Origin: Pseudoalteromonas arctica A 37-1-2 | GTDB taxonomy: Bacteria; Pseudomonadota; Gammaproteobacteria; Enterobacterales; Alteromonadaceae | Length of the DNA: 64,000 nt | Reading direction: 5' to 3' | Assembly: GCF_000238395.3 (NCBI RefSeq) | Contig: NZ_CP011025.1 | Coordinates: forward strand, 1,364,001 to 1,428,000 | Shown: piece by piece, positions 42,826 to 53,050 of the stretch | How the letters are laid out: each line of letters starts with the position of its first letter | Position numbering within the stretch: the first letter of the stretch is position 1 | Translations under genes and position numbers: made by a program | Notes under the pieces: model-generated | Databases searched by the model: none | Seen by the model: only the letters and a program-made list of their open reading frames with translations | What the model was told of the DNA's origin: nothing

Positions 42826-45351
42826 ATGAGTTATCAGGTTCTAGCGAGAAAATGGCGTCCTCAAACCTTTCATGAATTGGTTGGGCAGTCTCATGTTAAG
42901 CAAGCGCTTGTAAATGCGCTTACACAAAATAGACTGCATCACGCTTATTTATTCACTGGAACCCGCGGTGTAGGTAAAACCACTATTGCGCGTATTTTTG
43001 CTAAAAGCTTAAATTGCGACGAAGGTATATCTGCAAATCCGTGTGGCCAATGTAGCAGCTGTTTAGATATAGAAGCAGGGCGCTACATTGACTTACTCGA
43101 AATAGATGCGGCTTCTCGTACAAAAGTAGAAGACACCCGCGAAATACTCGATAACGTTCAATATGCACCAACACGTGGACGTTATAAAGTATACCTAATC
43201 GATGAAGTTCACATGCTTTCTAAGCACAGCTTTAATGCGCTTTTGAAAACGCTTGAAGAGCCACCAGAGCATGTGAAATTTTTATTGGCGACGACCGATC
43301 CTCAAAAACTACCAGTTACTATTTTATCTCGCTGTTTACAATTCAACCTAAATGCCTTGTCGCAAAGTGAAATTAAAACACAGCTTGAACACGTACTTAC
43401 TCAAGAGCAGCTTAGCTTTGACACTGATGCACTTAGCATTATTTCAAAAGCCGCTGATGGCAGTATGCGTGATGCGCTTAGCTTAACTGACCAAGCTATT
43501 GCACAAACAAATGGTGATATTAATAATCAAGCAGTACAAACAATGCTTGGTTTAATGGATACTCATTATAGCCAAAGTTTGCTTGCAGCATTACTTGCAC
43601 AAGATGGCGCTGCGCTAATGGATGAGATTGCACAGGTGGCAAGTCGTAATCCTAATTATGTTGCATTGCTTGATGATTTAATTGCACTTACGCATTTGAC
43701 CCAACTAACCCAGTTAGTGCCAGAAGCGGCAGGGCTAGATGAAAAAAATGTAGATTATATTGCTCATGTTGCACAACATACGAGCCCACAACAAATTCAA
43801 ATTTATTATCAGTTACTGTTAAATGGTAAAAAAGATTTACAATGGGCACCAGAGCCTCGTTTAGGTTTTGAAATGATAATGCTAAGATTATTAGCATTTA
43901 AGCCTACAGACGCTCAACAAACTGTACACACAGTAAACGAAGAGCCGGCCCCAAATAAACAAGGCCGCGCAAATGCACTGCGAGATATATTAAATAAAAA
44001 TAAAACATCGCAAAACACTGTAGCTAGCCAAAGTAGTGTCCCTGTAAATAATACTAAGCCAGTTAGCAATACAGAGCAGCCTAAATCCCTTGAGATAGAG
44101 CCTTTACCAAATGTTGCCGCTCAGACATCGAATAATGATGTCGTACAAAGTAATAATGAGCCTGCCCAAGTTGCAGTAGAGCAACCGGTTCAACAAAGTG
44201 AAAACGCTTTTGAACAACAGGCTTCAGCTAATGATCAACCACAAACCAATGTTGTTTCGGATGCTCAAGCCCAGCGCCAAAGTGAAGATGAAGCTTACAT
44301 GCAACATAGTGATGCTGAGCAAACGCTAGCTTCGCAGTTTGATGATATAATGAGTAGCGCTGTAGATCAGGGTTTTAAACCTGCACCTACTGCAAACTCA
44401 GAGTCTTCACCAGAGCCCTTAACAAATCATAATGCAAGTACGCCAATAGCTGAACAAGAAGCGCAGGCGCAATCTGCCATTGCTCGTATTTTACGTGACA
44501 GAAACATATCGGGTGCGGGTAGGTTATCAGGCAAGAGTACAAGTACATCTGCAAATAATGTAGCAGTGCAGCCAAGCCAAGTGCCCGCTAAAAAGCCAGA
44601 ACAGCATCCAAGAATGCCTAAAGCCCAAAGTGTTCATCAAGGTAGTGCAGATACAAGTGCAAGTGAGCTTAATAGCCCTTCAAGTACTGCGTCTGGCGAT
44701 ATCCCTCCTTGGGCAACTGATAGCGAAGGTGAGAGTGAAAAAAAGCATGAGCTCCCAGTAACAGGGGGCCAAACCCAGGCACATAATCACTCCAACATAA
44801 AGCCAGCTAGTAAGATTGATTTTAAAGCAAAGCACCAAACAATTACTGAAAATCTTGCGCCAGAATTACTTGAGCAAATAAACCCTCAAAAAGCGCCTGA
44901 AATAGTGCCAGAGGAAGTAAGTATTCCTGCCCCTGATGATTTTCAAAGCCCAATTAGTGAAATTAGATTTGCACATCAACAAGATGAATGGGCTTATTTA
45001 ATTAAACGTATGGGACTGGGTGGTCGTATGCGCCAATTTGCATTGCATTCAATATTTACCAAGCAAGGCAACAGTTTACATATAGACGTTGATGAATCAC
45101 AAAAGCATTTAGATACACCGATGCTTCGCCAAAGATTAGATGCCGCATTGTCGAGTATTTATGAGCATAACGTGTCGTTAAGTATTAATTTTGCTAAGGG
45201 AGTTATTGACTCTCCTTATCTTATTCAGCAAAAAATTGATGCAGGTCGTCATCAACAAGCAATCGATGTGATCACATCTGATGAAAACATAGTACAATTT
45301 CAGCAAGTATTTAGCGCCGAAATTGACGAAAACAGTATTCAGGCATTGTAA
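42826..45351 (+). CDS. dnaX: DNA polymerase III subunits tau/gamma
   Basis: 841-residue clamp-loader ATPase. Walker A GTRGVGKTT (about 45-53), zinc cysteines in CGQCSSC, Walker B/switch VYLIDEVHMLSKHSFN, and the SRC motif in TILSRCLQF mark domains I-II; domain III ends near 370. A long, low-complexity Q/N/S/A-rich linker (about 370-700) precedes tau domain V, SEIRFAHQQDEWAYLIKRMG. Within the linker, an A_AAA_AAG slippery site with stimulators would give a 641-residue gamma-like product. The reading frame is otherwise complete. Confidence 0.96.
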   Translation: MSYQVLARKWRPQTFHELVGQSHVKQALVNALTQNRLHHAYLFTGTRGVGKTTIARIFAKSLNCDEGISANPCGQCSSCLDIEAGRYIDLLEIDAASRTKVEDTREILDNVQYAPTRGRYKVYLIDEVHMLSKHSFNALLKTLEEPPEHVKFLLATTDPQKLPVTILSRCLQFNLNALSQSEIKTQLEHVLTQEQLSFDTDALSIISKAADGSMRDALSLTDQAIAQTNGDINNQAVQTMLGLMDTHYSQSLLAALLAQDGAALMDEIAQVASRNPNYVALLDDLIALTHLTQLTQLVPEAAGLDEKNVDYIAHVAQHTSPQQIQIYYQLLLNGKKDLQWAPEPRLGFEMIMLRLLAFKPTDAQQTVHTVNEEPAPNKQGRANALRDILNKNKTSQNTVASQSSVPVNNTKPVSNTEQPKSLEIEPLPNVAAQTSNNDVVQSNNEPAQVAVEQPVQQSENAFEQQASANDQPQTNVVSDAQAQRQSEDEAYMQHSDAEQTLASQFDDIMSSAVDQGFKPAPTANSESSPEPLTNHNASTPIAEQEAQAQSAIARILRDRNISGAGRLSGKSTSTSANNVAVQPSQVPAKKPEQHPRMPKAQSVHQGSADTSASELNSPSSTASGDIPPWATDSEGESEKKHELPVTGGQTQAHNHSNIKPASKIDFKAKHQTITENLAPELLEQINPQKAPEIVPEEVSIPAPDDFQSPISEIRFAHQQDEWAYLIKRMGLGGRMRQFALHSIFTKQGNSLHIDVDESQKHLDTPMLRQRLDAALSSIYEHNVSLSINFAKGVIDSPYLIQQKIDAGRHQQAIDVITSDENIVQFQQVFSAEIDENSIQAL
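44726..44769 (+). other. Programmed -1 frameshift signal in dnaX
   Basis: Shine-Dalgarno-like AAGGTGAG (44726-44733), slippery A_AAA_AAG (44739-44745) in the right phase (GAA AAA AAG), a 5-nt spacer, then a 6-bp hairpin GCTCCC / GGGGGC (44751-44756 and 44764-44769, one G-U pair). After the -1 slip the next codons are GCA TGA, so translation ends at once. The layout matches the E. coli dnaX signal. Confidence 0.8.
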
Positions 45352-45411
45352 TTACTTACAATCGCCCTTATGTTCATGTTAATTAATGTATTAAAAGAAA
45401 GAGAGAAAGTT

Positions 45412-45738
45412 ATGTTTAAAGGTGGAATGGGCAACATGATGAAGCAAGCGCAGCAAATGCAAGATCGCATGCAAAAAGCCCAAGACGAAATCGCAACATT
45501 AGAAGTTGTTGGCGAAGCCGGTGCCGGTTTAGTTAAAGTAACCATGCTTGGTAACCACAATGTACGTCGTGTTCAGCTTGATGAAAGCCTTATGGAAGAC
45601 GACAAAGACATGATTGAAGACTTACTTGCAGCAGCATGTAACGATGCTGTACGCCGTGTTGCTGAAGAAACACAAGAGCGCATGGGTAAAGTAACTGGCG
45701 GTATGCAATTACCACCAGGTATGAAAATGCCGTTTTAA
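45412..45738 (+). CDS. ybaB: Nucleoid-associated protein YbaB/EbfC
   Basis: A 108-residue DNA-binding protein. It starts [20 protein letters not shown], the family's N-terminal helix, followed by [20 protein letters not shown] and the C-terminal [19 protein letters not shown] longer frame to 45370 adds non-homologous residues; ATG 45412 has a purine-rich AGAGAGAAAG upstream. It lies between dnaX and recR as in E. coli. Confidence 0.96.
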   Translation: MFKGGMGNMMKQAQQMQDRMQKAQDEIATLEVVGEAGAGLVKVTMLGNHNVRRVQLDESLMEDDKDMIEDLLAAACNDAVRRVAEETQERMGKVTGGMQLPPGMKMPF

Positions 45739-45745
45739 GTAAATA

Positions 45746-46354
45746 ATGCAACTTTCAGATAGTTTAAATCAGCTTATAGAAGCACTTCGCTGTCAACCGG
45801 GCATAGGTCCAAAGTCGGCGCAACGTATTGCTTTTCACTTGCTTGAGCGCGACCGAAAGGGAGGCACTCAGCTGGGCAATGCATTGACTAAAGCAATGAC
45901 AGCCATAGGGCATTGTCAGTCTTGTCGTACTTTTTGCGAACAAGCTCAGTGCGATATTTGTTTAAGTACAAAACGCCAAGACAGCGGCATATTATGTGTT
46001 GTTGAATCGCCTACTGATGTGCTTGCCATTGAGCAAACAGGTCAGTATTTAGGGCTATACTTTGTTTTAATGGGTCATTTATCGCCAATTGACGGTATCG
46101 GCCCTAAAGAAATTGGCTTAGACGTTTTAGAGCAAAAACTTGCTCAAGGCGGTATTAATGAGGTTATTTTAGCGACTAACCCTACCGTTGAAGGCGATAC
46201 TACAGCTCATTATATTGCTCAGCTTTGTCATAAATATAAAGTAGGTGCTTCGCGTATTGCTCACGGTATTCCTGTGGGGGGCGAGCTTGATTTAGTAGAT
46301 GGTAGAACGCTTATGCATGCTTTTAGCGGCAGGCGTTTAGTTACACAAGACTAA
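45746..46354 (+). CDS. recR: Recombination mediator RecR
   Basis: A 202-residue RecFOR component that loads RecA at gaps. The N-terminal helix-hairpin-helix ([17 protein letters not shown]), the C4 zinc finger [16 protein letters not shown] near residues 55-70 and the Toprim region ([47 protein letters not shown]) are all present. It begins 8 bp after ybaB. Confidence 0.97.
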   Translation: MQLSDSLNQLIEALRCQPGIGPKSAQRIAFHLLERDRKGGTQLGNALTKAMTAIGHCQSCRTFCEQAQCDICLSTKRQDSGILCVVESPTDVLAIEQTGQYLGLYFVLMGHLSPIDGIGPKEIGLDVLEQKLAQGGINEVILATNPTVEGDTTAHYIAQLCHKYKVGASRIAHGIPVGGELDLVDGRTLMHAFSGRRLVTQD

Positions 46355-46384
46355 CTCTAAGTTACTATTTGAAAAGATATTATA

Positions 46385-46417
46385 AAGGCCTGCATGATTA
46401 AATCATGTAGGCTTTTT
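46385..46417 (+). terminator. Terminator after recR
   Basis: Imperfect stem AAAGGCCTGCATGATT / AATCATGTAGGCTTTTTT ending in a T tract. Confidence 0.9.
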
Positions 46418-46447
46418 TGTTTTTAAGGTAAGCTTAGAAACAATCAA

Positions 46448-46609
46448 ATACCAATCCGCAATAATACTTAATCATTTTGCGGGGCTAAACGTGTCGCTAC
46501 CTGCGTTAAAAAATTCTCATTTAGAACAACTAAATAGCGAATTTTTTGCCTAGCTATCAACACGTTTTTCCGCCCTCAAAATAGATCATTTAATTAAACA
46601 AATTGGTAT
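46448..46609. repeat. MITE-like palindromic intergenic element
   Basis: About 162 bp bounded by perfect 8-bp inverted repeats ATACCAAT / ATTGGTAT. The two arms stay imperfectly complementary for about 75 nt each (ATTTTGCGGGGC against ATTTTGAGGGCG; ACGTGT against ACACGT; AAAAAATTC against GAATTTTTT), forming one large stem-loop around 46530. No coding capacity. I recall near-identical intergenic copies in Pseudoalteromonas genomes. It sits between recR and the MFS-PlsC gene. Confidence 0.8.
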
Positions 46610-46650
46610 AATATATTTTTGGGCTATGTCTCTAATTAGTAAGGAATACA

Positions 46651-48552
46651 ATGAAAGATAATCAACCCTACCAAGGTACATTACTGGGTAGTAAGCGTTT
46701 TTTACCGCTTTTTATTACGCAGTTTTTCTCAGCGATAAACGATAACGTGTATAAGCAATCAGTGCTTATTTTATTGATATTCCAGGCTGCAACGCTTGCT
46801 GATGGCGCACTTTATTCAAATATTGCTGCTGGGTTATTTATCCTACCTTTCTTTTTATTTTCAGGAATGGCGGGGCAGCTAGCTGAAAAAACAGAAAAAT
46901 CCAAACTAATCAGAATCGTAAAGCTATGTGAAATCCCTATTATGGTTATAGGGGCTGTCTCTATTTTAACGCAGTATGTTTGGCTGATGTTAGCCACCGT
47001 ATTTTTAATGGGCGTACAAAGTACGTTTTTTGGTCCATTAAAGTACTCTATTTTACCGCAGCACGTAGCCCCTAACGAATTAACAAAAGCGAATGGCTTG
47101 GTTGAATCAGGCACGTTTGTAGCAATATTAATTGGTACAATTTTTGGCACCTATTATATTACTCAATCAGTAGGGCCTACGCTTATAAGTATTGCCGTAT
47201 TAGTACTGGCTGTTATAGGTTATGTGAGCAGTCGCTTTATACCCATTAGTGAGGCAAACGAGCCTAACTTAAAATTTACCTATAATATATTTTCATCCAC
47301 GAAAAACGTATTTTCAGCACTTAATTCGCAAACAGAATCGGTTGGTAAATCAGTCCTCGGGATCAGTTGGTTTTGGTTAATTGGCGCAATTATTTTAACG
47401 TCCCTACCAAATTATGTAAAACACACAATGGGCGGCGATGAACTGGTTGTAACTAGCGCGCTTGTTGTGTTTTCACTAAGTATTGCTATTGGTTCGTTAT
47501 TGTGTGAAAAGCTTTCTCGCTCTCGAATAGAATTAGGAATTGTGCCTTTTGGCGCTATTTTAATTACCTTGTTTTTATACTTACTGAGCCAAGAGAGCGC
47601 TATTAGCTCTTATTTACCTCAAAACCTTGAATTATTGACGCTTGATCAGTTATTAAAAACAGGCGACATGGTGTGGCATTTTGTATGGATGGCAGGCATT
47701 GGTATTGGCTCTGGTTTTTATACTGTACCTCTGTATGCGCTTATTCAACAGCGTACTGAAGAGTCGAGTCGCTCACGAGTTATAGCGGCTAACAATGTAT
47801 TAAATGCACTGTTTATGGTGGGCAGTGCTGTTTTAAGTATTGTAACGCTGTCTGTTTTTCAGTGGAGTATTTCAGAGTTGCTACTGTTACTTGCTGGGCT
47901 AAACTTGCTTATATCTGTTTATATTTATACCAAAGTACCAGAGTTCTTTTTACGATTTATTATATATATTTTAGCTATTTGTATGTACAGAGTGCGTACA
48001 AAAGGTGAAAGTAATATTCCAGATGAAGGCGCTGCCGTTATAGTGTGTAATCACGTGAGCTTTGTCGATTGGATGTTTATTTTAGCAGCATCACCAAGGC
48101 CTATCCGATTTATGGTATTTGCCCCTATTTATTATTCGCCAGCCCTACATTGGTTATTTAAAATGGCCAAAGCTATTCCCATTAACAGTGAAAAAACCAA
48201 TCCAGAAGCGTTTAAAAAAGCGTTTGACGAAGTGGCTGCTGCGCTTAATAAAGGCGAACTTGTTGGTATTTTCCCTGAAGGAAAACTAACCAGTGACGGC
48301 TCTATCGATATTTTTCGCCGTGGAATCGAGCGCATTATTGGGCGCTCACCTGTGCCCGTTATTCCTGTGCATTTAGGGGGCCTGTGGGGAAGTATGTTTA
48401 GCCGAAAAGCTAAGTGGCAACTACCACGATTAAAATGGTCTTTGGTGTCGGTTGCAGTAGGTACCCCGATTGCCGCTGACAAAGTAGTAGCAGACGATTT
48501 ACGTGAGCAAGTATTGGCTTTAAAAGCGCTTCATTCAAAAGATATTGACTAA
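46651..48552 (+). CDS. MFS transporter-PlsC acyltransferase fusion (LplT-Aas-like)
   Basis: A 633-residue inner-membrane fusion. Residues 1-420 form an MFS carrier (PLFITQFFSAINDNVYKQS at the start, as in LplT-type lysophospholipid flippases). Residues 440-625 form a PlsC domain with the acyltransferase motifs NHVSFVDWM (HX4D), FMVFAPIYY, FPEGKLTSDG and IPVHLGGLWG. It probably brings lysophospholipid to the inner leaflet and re-acylates it. Unlike many Aas fusions it lacks the C-terminal AMP-ligase domain, so the acyl donor must come from elsewhere. ATG 46651 has AAGGAA upstream. Confidence 0.88.
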   Translation: MKDNQPYQGTLLGSKRFLPLFITQFFSAINDNVYKQSVLILLIFQAATLADGALYSNIAAGLFILPFFLFSGMAGQLAEKTEKSKLIRIVKLCEIPIMVIGAVSILTQYVWLMLATVFLMGVQSTFFGPLKYSILPQHVAPNELTKANGLVESGTFVAILIGTIFGTYYITQSVGPTLISIAVLVLAVIGYVSSRFIPISEANEPNLKFTYNIFSSTKNVFSALNSQTESVGKSVLGISWFWLIGAIILTSLPNYVKHTMGGDELVVTSALVVFSLSIAIGSLLCEKLSRSRIELGIVPFGAILITLFLYLLSQESAISSYLPQNLELLTLDQLLKTGDMVWHFVWMAGIGIGSGFYTVPLYALIQQRTEESSRSRVIAANNVLNALFMVGSAVLSIVTLSVFQWSISELLLLLAGLNLLISVYIYTKVPEFFLRFIIYILAICMYRVRTKGESNIPDEGAAVIVCNHVSFVDWMFILAASPRPIRFMVFAPIYYSPALHWLFKMAKAIPINSEKTNPEAFKKAFDEVAAALNKGELVGIFPEGKLTSDGSIDIFRRGIERIIGRSPVPVIPVHLGGLWGSMFSRKAKWQLPRLKWSLVSVAVGTPIAADKVVADDLREQVLALKALHSKDID

Positions 48553-48556
48553 TTTA

Positions 48557-49282
48557 ATGGCTAACTCAATATTGGATACACCAGTAGAGTCACAAATGAT
48601 TGTTGATGACTTTGTAGCGCCTAAGTGCGACGGGTTTATTGAAATATTATATCAAGATGATGATATTTTACTGATCAATAAACCCAGTGGGTTATTAAGT
48701 TTGTCTGGTAAGAATCCGCTTAACTGGGACTCAGTACATTACCGTTTAGTAAATGGTCAAAAAGAGTTAACAGCCGCATTTGCTGAGGCAAAGTTACCGC
48801 ATCGGTTAGATTTGGGTACATCGGGCATTATGATTGTTGGATTAAACGCCAAAGCATCAAAGCATCTTAATAAACAGTTTCAGGCGCGCACTATTCAAAA
48901 GCGTTATGTAGCGATGCTTGAAGGGTGCTTAGCTGTTGATGAGGGGTCAATTACTGCGCCAATAGCAAAAGATAAACTGCTTTTTCCGCGAGTTAAAATT
49001 TGCCAAACGACGGGCAAAGTAGCGGTGAGTGAATACAGTGTGCTTGAGCGGCTTAAACAACCGTGCAGAACCTTAGTGCAATTTACGCCCGTTACCGGAC
49101 GTACCCATCAATTACGAATACACAGCCAGTTTATAGGGCACCCAATTTTAGGCTGTGATTTATATAAAAGTGCGCAAAGTGAGTACATGGCAGGACGCTT
49201 ACAATTACATGCCAGCGATTTATATTTTGAACATCCAACAGCAGGTGAAAAGATTCATATTAATTGTCCGCACCCATTTTAG
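48557..49282 (+). CDS. RluA-family pseudouridine synthase
   Basis: A 241-residue pseudouridine synthase. The catalytic aspartate lies in LPHRLDLGTSGIMIV (RLD), preceded by ILYQDDDILLINKPSGLLS and followed by KRYVAMLEG and TGRTHQLRIHSQFIGHPILG. There is no S4 domain. It belongs to the short RluA-like group; the target uridine (rRNA or tRNA) cannot be assigned. The ATG at 48557 lies 4 bp after the MFS-PlsC stop; a TTG at 48545 would overlap it. Confidence 0.92.
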   Translation: MANSILDTPVESQMIVDDFVAPKCDGFIEILYQDDDILLINKPSGLLSLSGKNPLNWDSVHYRLVNGQKELTAAFAEAKLPHRLDLGTSGIMIVGLNAKASKHLNKQFQARTIQKRYVAMLEGCLAVDEGSITAPIAKDKLLFPRVKICQTTGKVAVSEYSVLERLKQPCRTLVQFTPVTGRTHQLRIHSQFIGHPILGCDLYKSAQSEYMAGRLQLHASDLYFEHPTAGEKIHINCPHPF

Positions 49283-49328
49283 ATAAACGAGATATTCTAT
49301 TTTTTCGTTTCACCTTTTTTTGATTTTT

Positions 49329-49358
49329 CCCTTGAAGTTCTAACACCTCACCCCATAT
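49329..49358 (+). promoter_or_regulatory. Sigma-32 (heat-shock) promoter of htpG
   Basis: CCCTTGAAG (49329-49337) and CCCCATAT (49351-49358) match the RpoH consensus CTTGAA and CCCCATnT, with a 14-bp spacer. The htpG ATG lies about 43 bp after the -10 box. Confidence 0.85.
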
Positions 49359-49400
49359 TAAGTGCATAACGCAGACACTTTGCAAATTGGAGATATATAA

Positions 49401-51314
49401 ATGACTGCAGCACAAAAAGAAACATTAGGCTTTCAAACAGAAGTAAAACAATTATTAAACTTAATGATTCATTCTCTTTATTCTAATAAAGAAATATTTT
49501 TACGCGAACTTGTGTCAAACGCATCAGATGCGGCAGACAAGTTACGCTTTTTAGCGCTATCTCAAGGCGACCTTTACCAAGGTGATGCCGATTTACGTGT
49601 TCGTATTAGCGCAGATAAAGAAGCAAATACAATTACCATTTCTGATAATGGTATTGGTATGACACGTGATGAAGTAATAAGCTCATTGGGTACTATTGCA
49701 AAGTCGGGTACTGCTGAGTTTTTCAAAAACTTAACGGGTGATCAAAGTAAAGATTCACAATTAATTGGTCAATTTGGTGTTGGTTTTTACTCAGCATTTA
49801 TTGTTGCTGATTTAGTAACTGTTCGTACACGTAAAGCGGGTGAAACAACCGCTTACGAGTGGGAATCTCAAGGTGAAGGCGAATACACGCTTCAAGAAAT
49901 TGAAAAAGAAGGCCGTGGTACCGACATTATTTTACATCTTCGTGATGAAGAAAAAGAATTTGCTGACGATTACCGCTTACGTGGCATTGTTACAAAATAC
50001 TCAGACCATATTTCAACACCTGTACAAATGTTTAAAGCAGAAGTACCAGAGTCTGAAGGCGAAGACGGCGAAAAAATTCCAGCAGTACCAGGTGAGTGGG
50101 AAAGCATTAACCGTGCAACTGCATTGTGGACGCGTGATAAGTCAGAGCTTTCTGATGAAGAATACAAAGAGTTTTACAAGCACGTAAGCCACGACTGGGA
50201 AGATCCACTTAGCTGGGCACATAATAAGGTTGAAGGTAAAACTGAATACACGAGCCTTTTATACATCCCTAAAAAAGCACCTTTTGATTTATGGAACCGT
50301 GAACGTCAAAGTGGCTTAAAACTTTACGTACAACGTGTATTTGTAATGGATGATGCTGAGCAGTTCATGCCAAGCTACCTTCGCTTTGTAAAAGGGTTAC
50401 TAGATTCAAACGATTTACCTCTAAACGTATCTCGTGAAATTCTACAAGACAACAAAGTAACGCAAGCTATTCGTAAAGGGTGTACATCGCGCATTATTAA
50501 AATGCTTGAGCGTATGGCTAAAAACAAAGCTGACGATTACCAAGTATTTTGGAATGAGTTTGGCCAAGTAATGAAAGAAGGCCCAGCTGAAGATGCGGCA
50601 AATAAAGAAGCTGTATGTAAGCTACTACGTTTTTCGTCTACTCATACTGATTCAGAAACGCAAGATGTGTCGCTTGAGCAATATGTTGAACGTATGAACG
50701 AAGGCCAAGACAAAATTTACTATGTAGTAGCTGATACATTTACTTCTGCGAAAAATTCTCCTCATTTAGAGATTTTCCGCAAAAAAGGGATTGAAGTATT
50801 GTTATTAAGTGACCGTGTTGACGAGTGGATGATGAGCCACTTAACTGAATTTGCTGATAAGCAACTACAGTCAATCACACGTGGTGATTTAGATTTAGGT
50901 AAGCTGGACGACGAAGAAACTAAAAAAGCACAAGAAGAGTCTGAAAAAGAAATGGCAGGCCTTGTTGAGCGTATTAAAACAGCACTAGGTGATGACGTTA
51001 AAGAAGTGCGCTTTACGCACCGCCTAACAGATTCTCCAGCATGTGTTGTAAGCGACGACAACGACATGAGCTCACAAATGCAAAAGCTAATGGAATCTGT
51101 AGGTCAAGCAGCACCAGAAGCAAAACCTGTGTTTGAGCTAAACCCAGAGCATCAACTTGTTAAGCATTTGAATGACGAACAAGATGAAGATAAATTTTCA
51201 CAGTGGTCACATGTTTTATTAGACCAAGCATTACTTGCAGAGCGCGGTACACTTAAAGATCCAACTGGGTTTGTTACTCGCCTAAACAAACTAATGCTTG
51301 AACTAAGCAAGTAG
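49401..51314 (+). CDS. htpG: Chaperone HtpG (Hsp90)
   Basis: 637-residue bacterial Hsp90. The N-terminal ATPase (GHKL) motifs are [40 protein letters not shown] and [12 protein letters not shown]. The middle segment has [11 protein letters not shown], and the C-terminal dimerisation domain is complete. Length is typical (624-640). Regulated by the adjacent sigma-32-type promoter. Monocistronic with a terminator. Confidence 0.98.
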   Translation: MTAAQKETLGFQTEVKQLLNLMIHSLYSNKEIFLRELVSNASDAADKLRFLALSQGDLYQGDADLRVRISADKEANTITISDNGIGMTRDEVISSLGTIAKSGTAEFFKNLTGDQSKDSQLIGQFGVGFYSAFIVADLVTVRTRKAGETTAYEWESQGEGEYTLQEIEKEGRGTDIILHLRDEEKEFADDYRLRGIVTKYSDHISTPVQMFKAEVPESEGEDGEKIPAVPGEWESINRATALWTRDKSELSDEEYKEFYKHVSHDWEDPLSWAHNKVEGKTEYTSLLYIPKKAPFDLWNRERQSGLKLYVQRVFVMDDAEQFMPSYLRFVKGLLDSNDLPLNVSREILQDNKVTQAIRKGCTSRIIKMLERMAKNKADDYQVFWNEFGQVMKEGPAEDAANKEAVCKLLRFSSTHTDSETQDVSLEQYVERMNEGQDKIYYVVADTFTSAKNSPHLEIFRKKGIEVLLLSDRVDEWMMSHLTEFADKQLQSITRGDLDLGKLDDEETKKAQEESEKEMAGLVERIKTALGDDVKEVRFTHRLTDSPACVVSDDNDMSSQMQKLMESVGQAAPEAKPVFELNPEHQLVKHLNDEQDEDKFSQWSHVLLDQALLAERGTLKDPTGFVTRLNKLMLELSK

Positions 51315-51361
51315 TCAGTTAACTATTTAGTTAATAAAAGTATAAATTATATACTTTAAAT

Positions 51362-51387
51362 AAAAGGGAACGTATGTTCCCTTTTTT
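51362..51387 (+). terminator. Rho-independent terminator
   Basis: Stem AAAAGGGAACGTATGTTCCCTTTT with T tract, after htpG. Confidence 0.93.
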
Positions 51388-51478
51388 AATGCGCTGTAAA
51401 TACATCAACAACTCATCAATTAGTATAAGTTGCTTGAGTATCGGCGGCGCTTGTGGAAGAATTCAGGCTTTAAAATAA

Positions 51479-52147
<669 letters not shown>

Positions 52148-52162
52148 TTATAAAAGCACATT

Positions 52163-52189
52163 AAAAAACCGCCAATTGGCGGTTTTTTG
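52163..52189. terminator. Terminator between adk and tpx
   Basis: Stem AAAAAACCGCC / GGCGGTTTTTT with AATT loop. A and T tracts on both sides make it bidirectional. Confidence 0.92.
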
Positions 52190-52235
52190 TTTTAAGGCTG
52201 TTTAGCATTGCTTAATCAATGCTATTTAATCGGCT

Positions 52236-52817
52236 TTACAGCGTTTCAAGTTTCTCAATTACGCTGTTGTATTCTGGTTCAGTTGAAAGGCTACTAACTA
52301 ATTGTTTATAAATGACGTTATGGCTTTCATCTAAAATAAATACAGTTCGCGTTAATAAGCCCATATCTTTAATAATCAATCCGTATTTTTGGCCAAAATC
52401 GCGCCAAACAGAATCTGATAACGTAGTGATTTTATCGATATTTTCAGCTTTGCAAAAACGCTTTTGAGCAAATGGTAAATCAGCACTAATTGTTAGCATT
52501 ACAACACTTGGAAATTGCGAGGCTACTTTTTCATTGAAATGCTTAGTTTGCAGGCTACAAATACCTGTATCAAGACTTGGCACTACACTTATCAATACAG
52601 CTTGGCCTTTGTAATCCTCAAGCGTTACAGGGATGAAGTTGTCATCAACTACTTTGAAGTTTGGCGCGCTATCTCCAACAGAGATCCCATTACCTAATAA
52701 AGTTACTGGTTTGCCTTGTGCGGAGACTTTTCCTACATCAAGCGTGTTTTCTGGATAGTCGGCTGCAATAGCCACGGAGCAAAATGCACTCAAAGCAAAG
52801 GCAAGTGAACGTAACAT
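52236..52817 (-). CDS. tpx: Thiol peroxidase with signal peptide
   Basis: A 193-residue Tpx-type peroxiredoxin reducing hydroperoxides. The peroxidatic cysteine lies in PSLDTGICSLQT (about residue 87) and the resolving cysteine in KRFCKAENI, with the family spacing. Unlike E. coli Tpx (168 residues, no classical signal peptide) it begins with a good signal peptide, MLRSLAFALSAFCSVAIAAD, predicting periplasmic location. The electron donor there is unknown. Confidence 0.92.
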   Translation of the reverse strand: MLRSLAFALSAFCSVAIAADYPENTLDVGKVSAQGKPVTLLGNGISVGDSAPNFKVVDDNFIPVTLEDYKGQAVLISVVPSLDTGICSLQTKHFNEKVASQFPSVVMLTISADLPFAQKRFCKAENIDKITTLSDSVWRDFGQKYGLIIKDMGLLTRTVFILDESHNVIYKQLVSSLSTEPEYNSVIEKLETL

Positions 52818-53050
52818 AAGGTATTTCCTTTTAAATTAACGCAATGGGCGTCAGTGTATTATACTGCGCTATAGTAACCAAGTGATTAAATCTGCTTGAC
52901 AGAATAAGGGTTAGCTCTGTGATATAAAAATTGTAACTGGGCTAAACTTTGATTAACATGCAGTTACAAAAGGTATATTTAATAATAAAAATAAAAACCT
53001 TTATAAAATGACTTTAATGCTCATGACGGGTTTAGAAATAGAGAGATAAT

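Noticed and set aside
42826..45351. dnaX linker as a decayed or duplicated region
   Set aside because: The Q/N/S-rich linker is in frame and typical of tau linkers. The frame is intact up to domain V.
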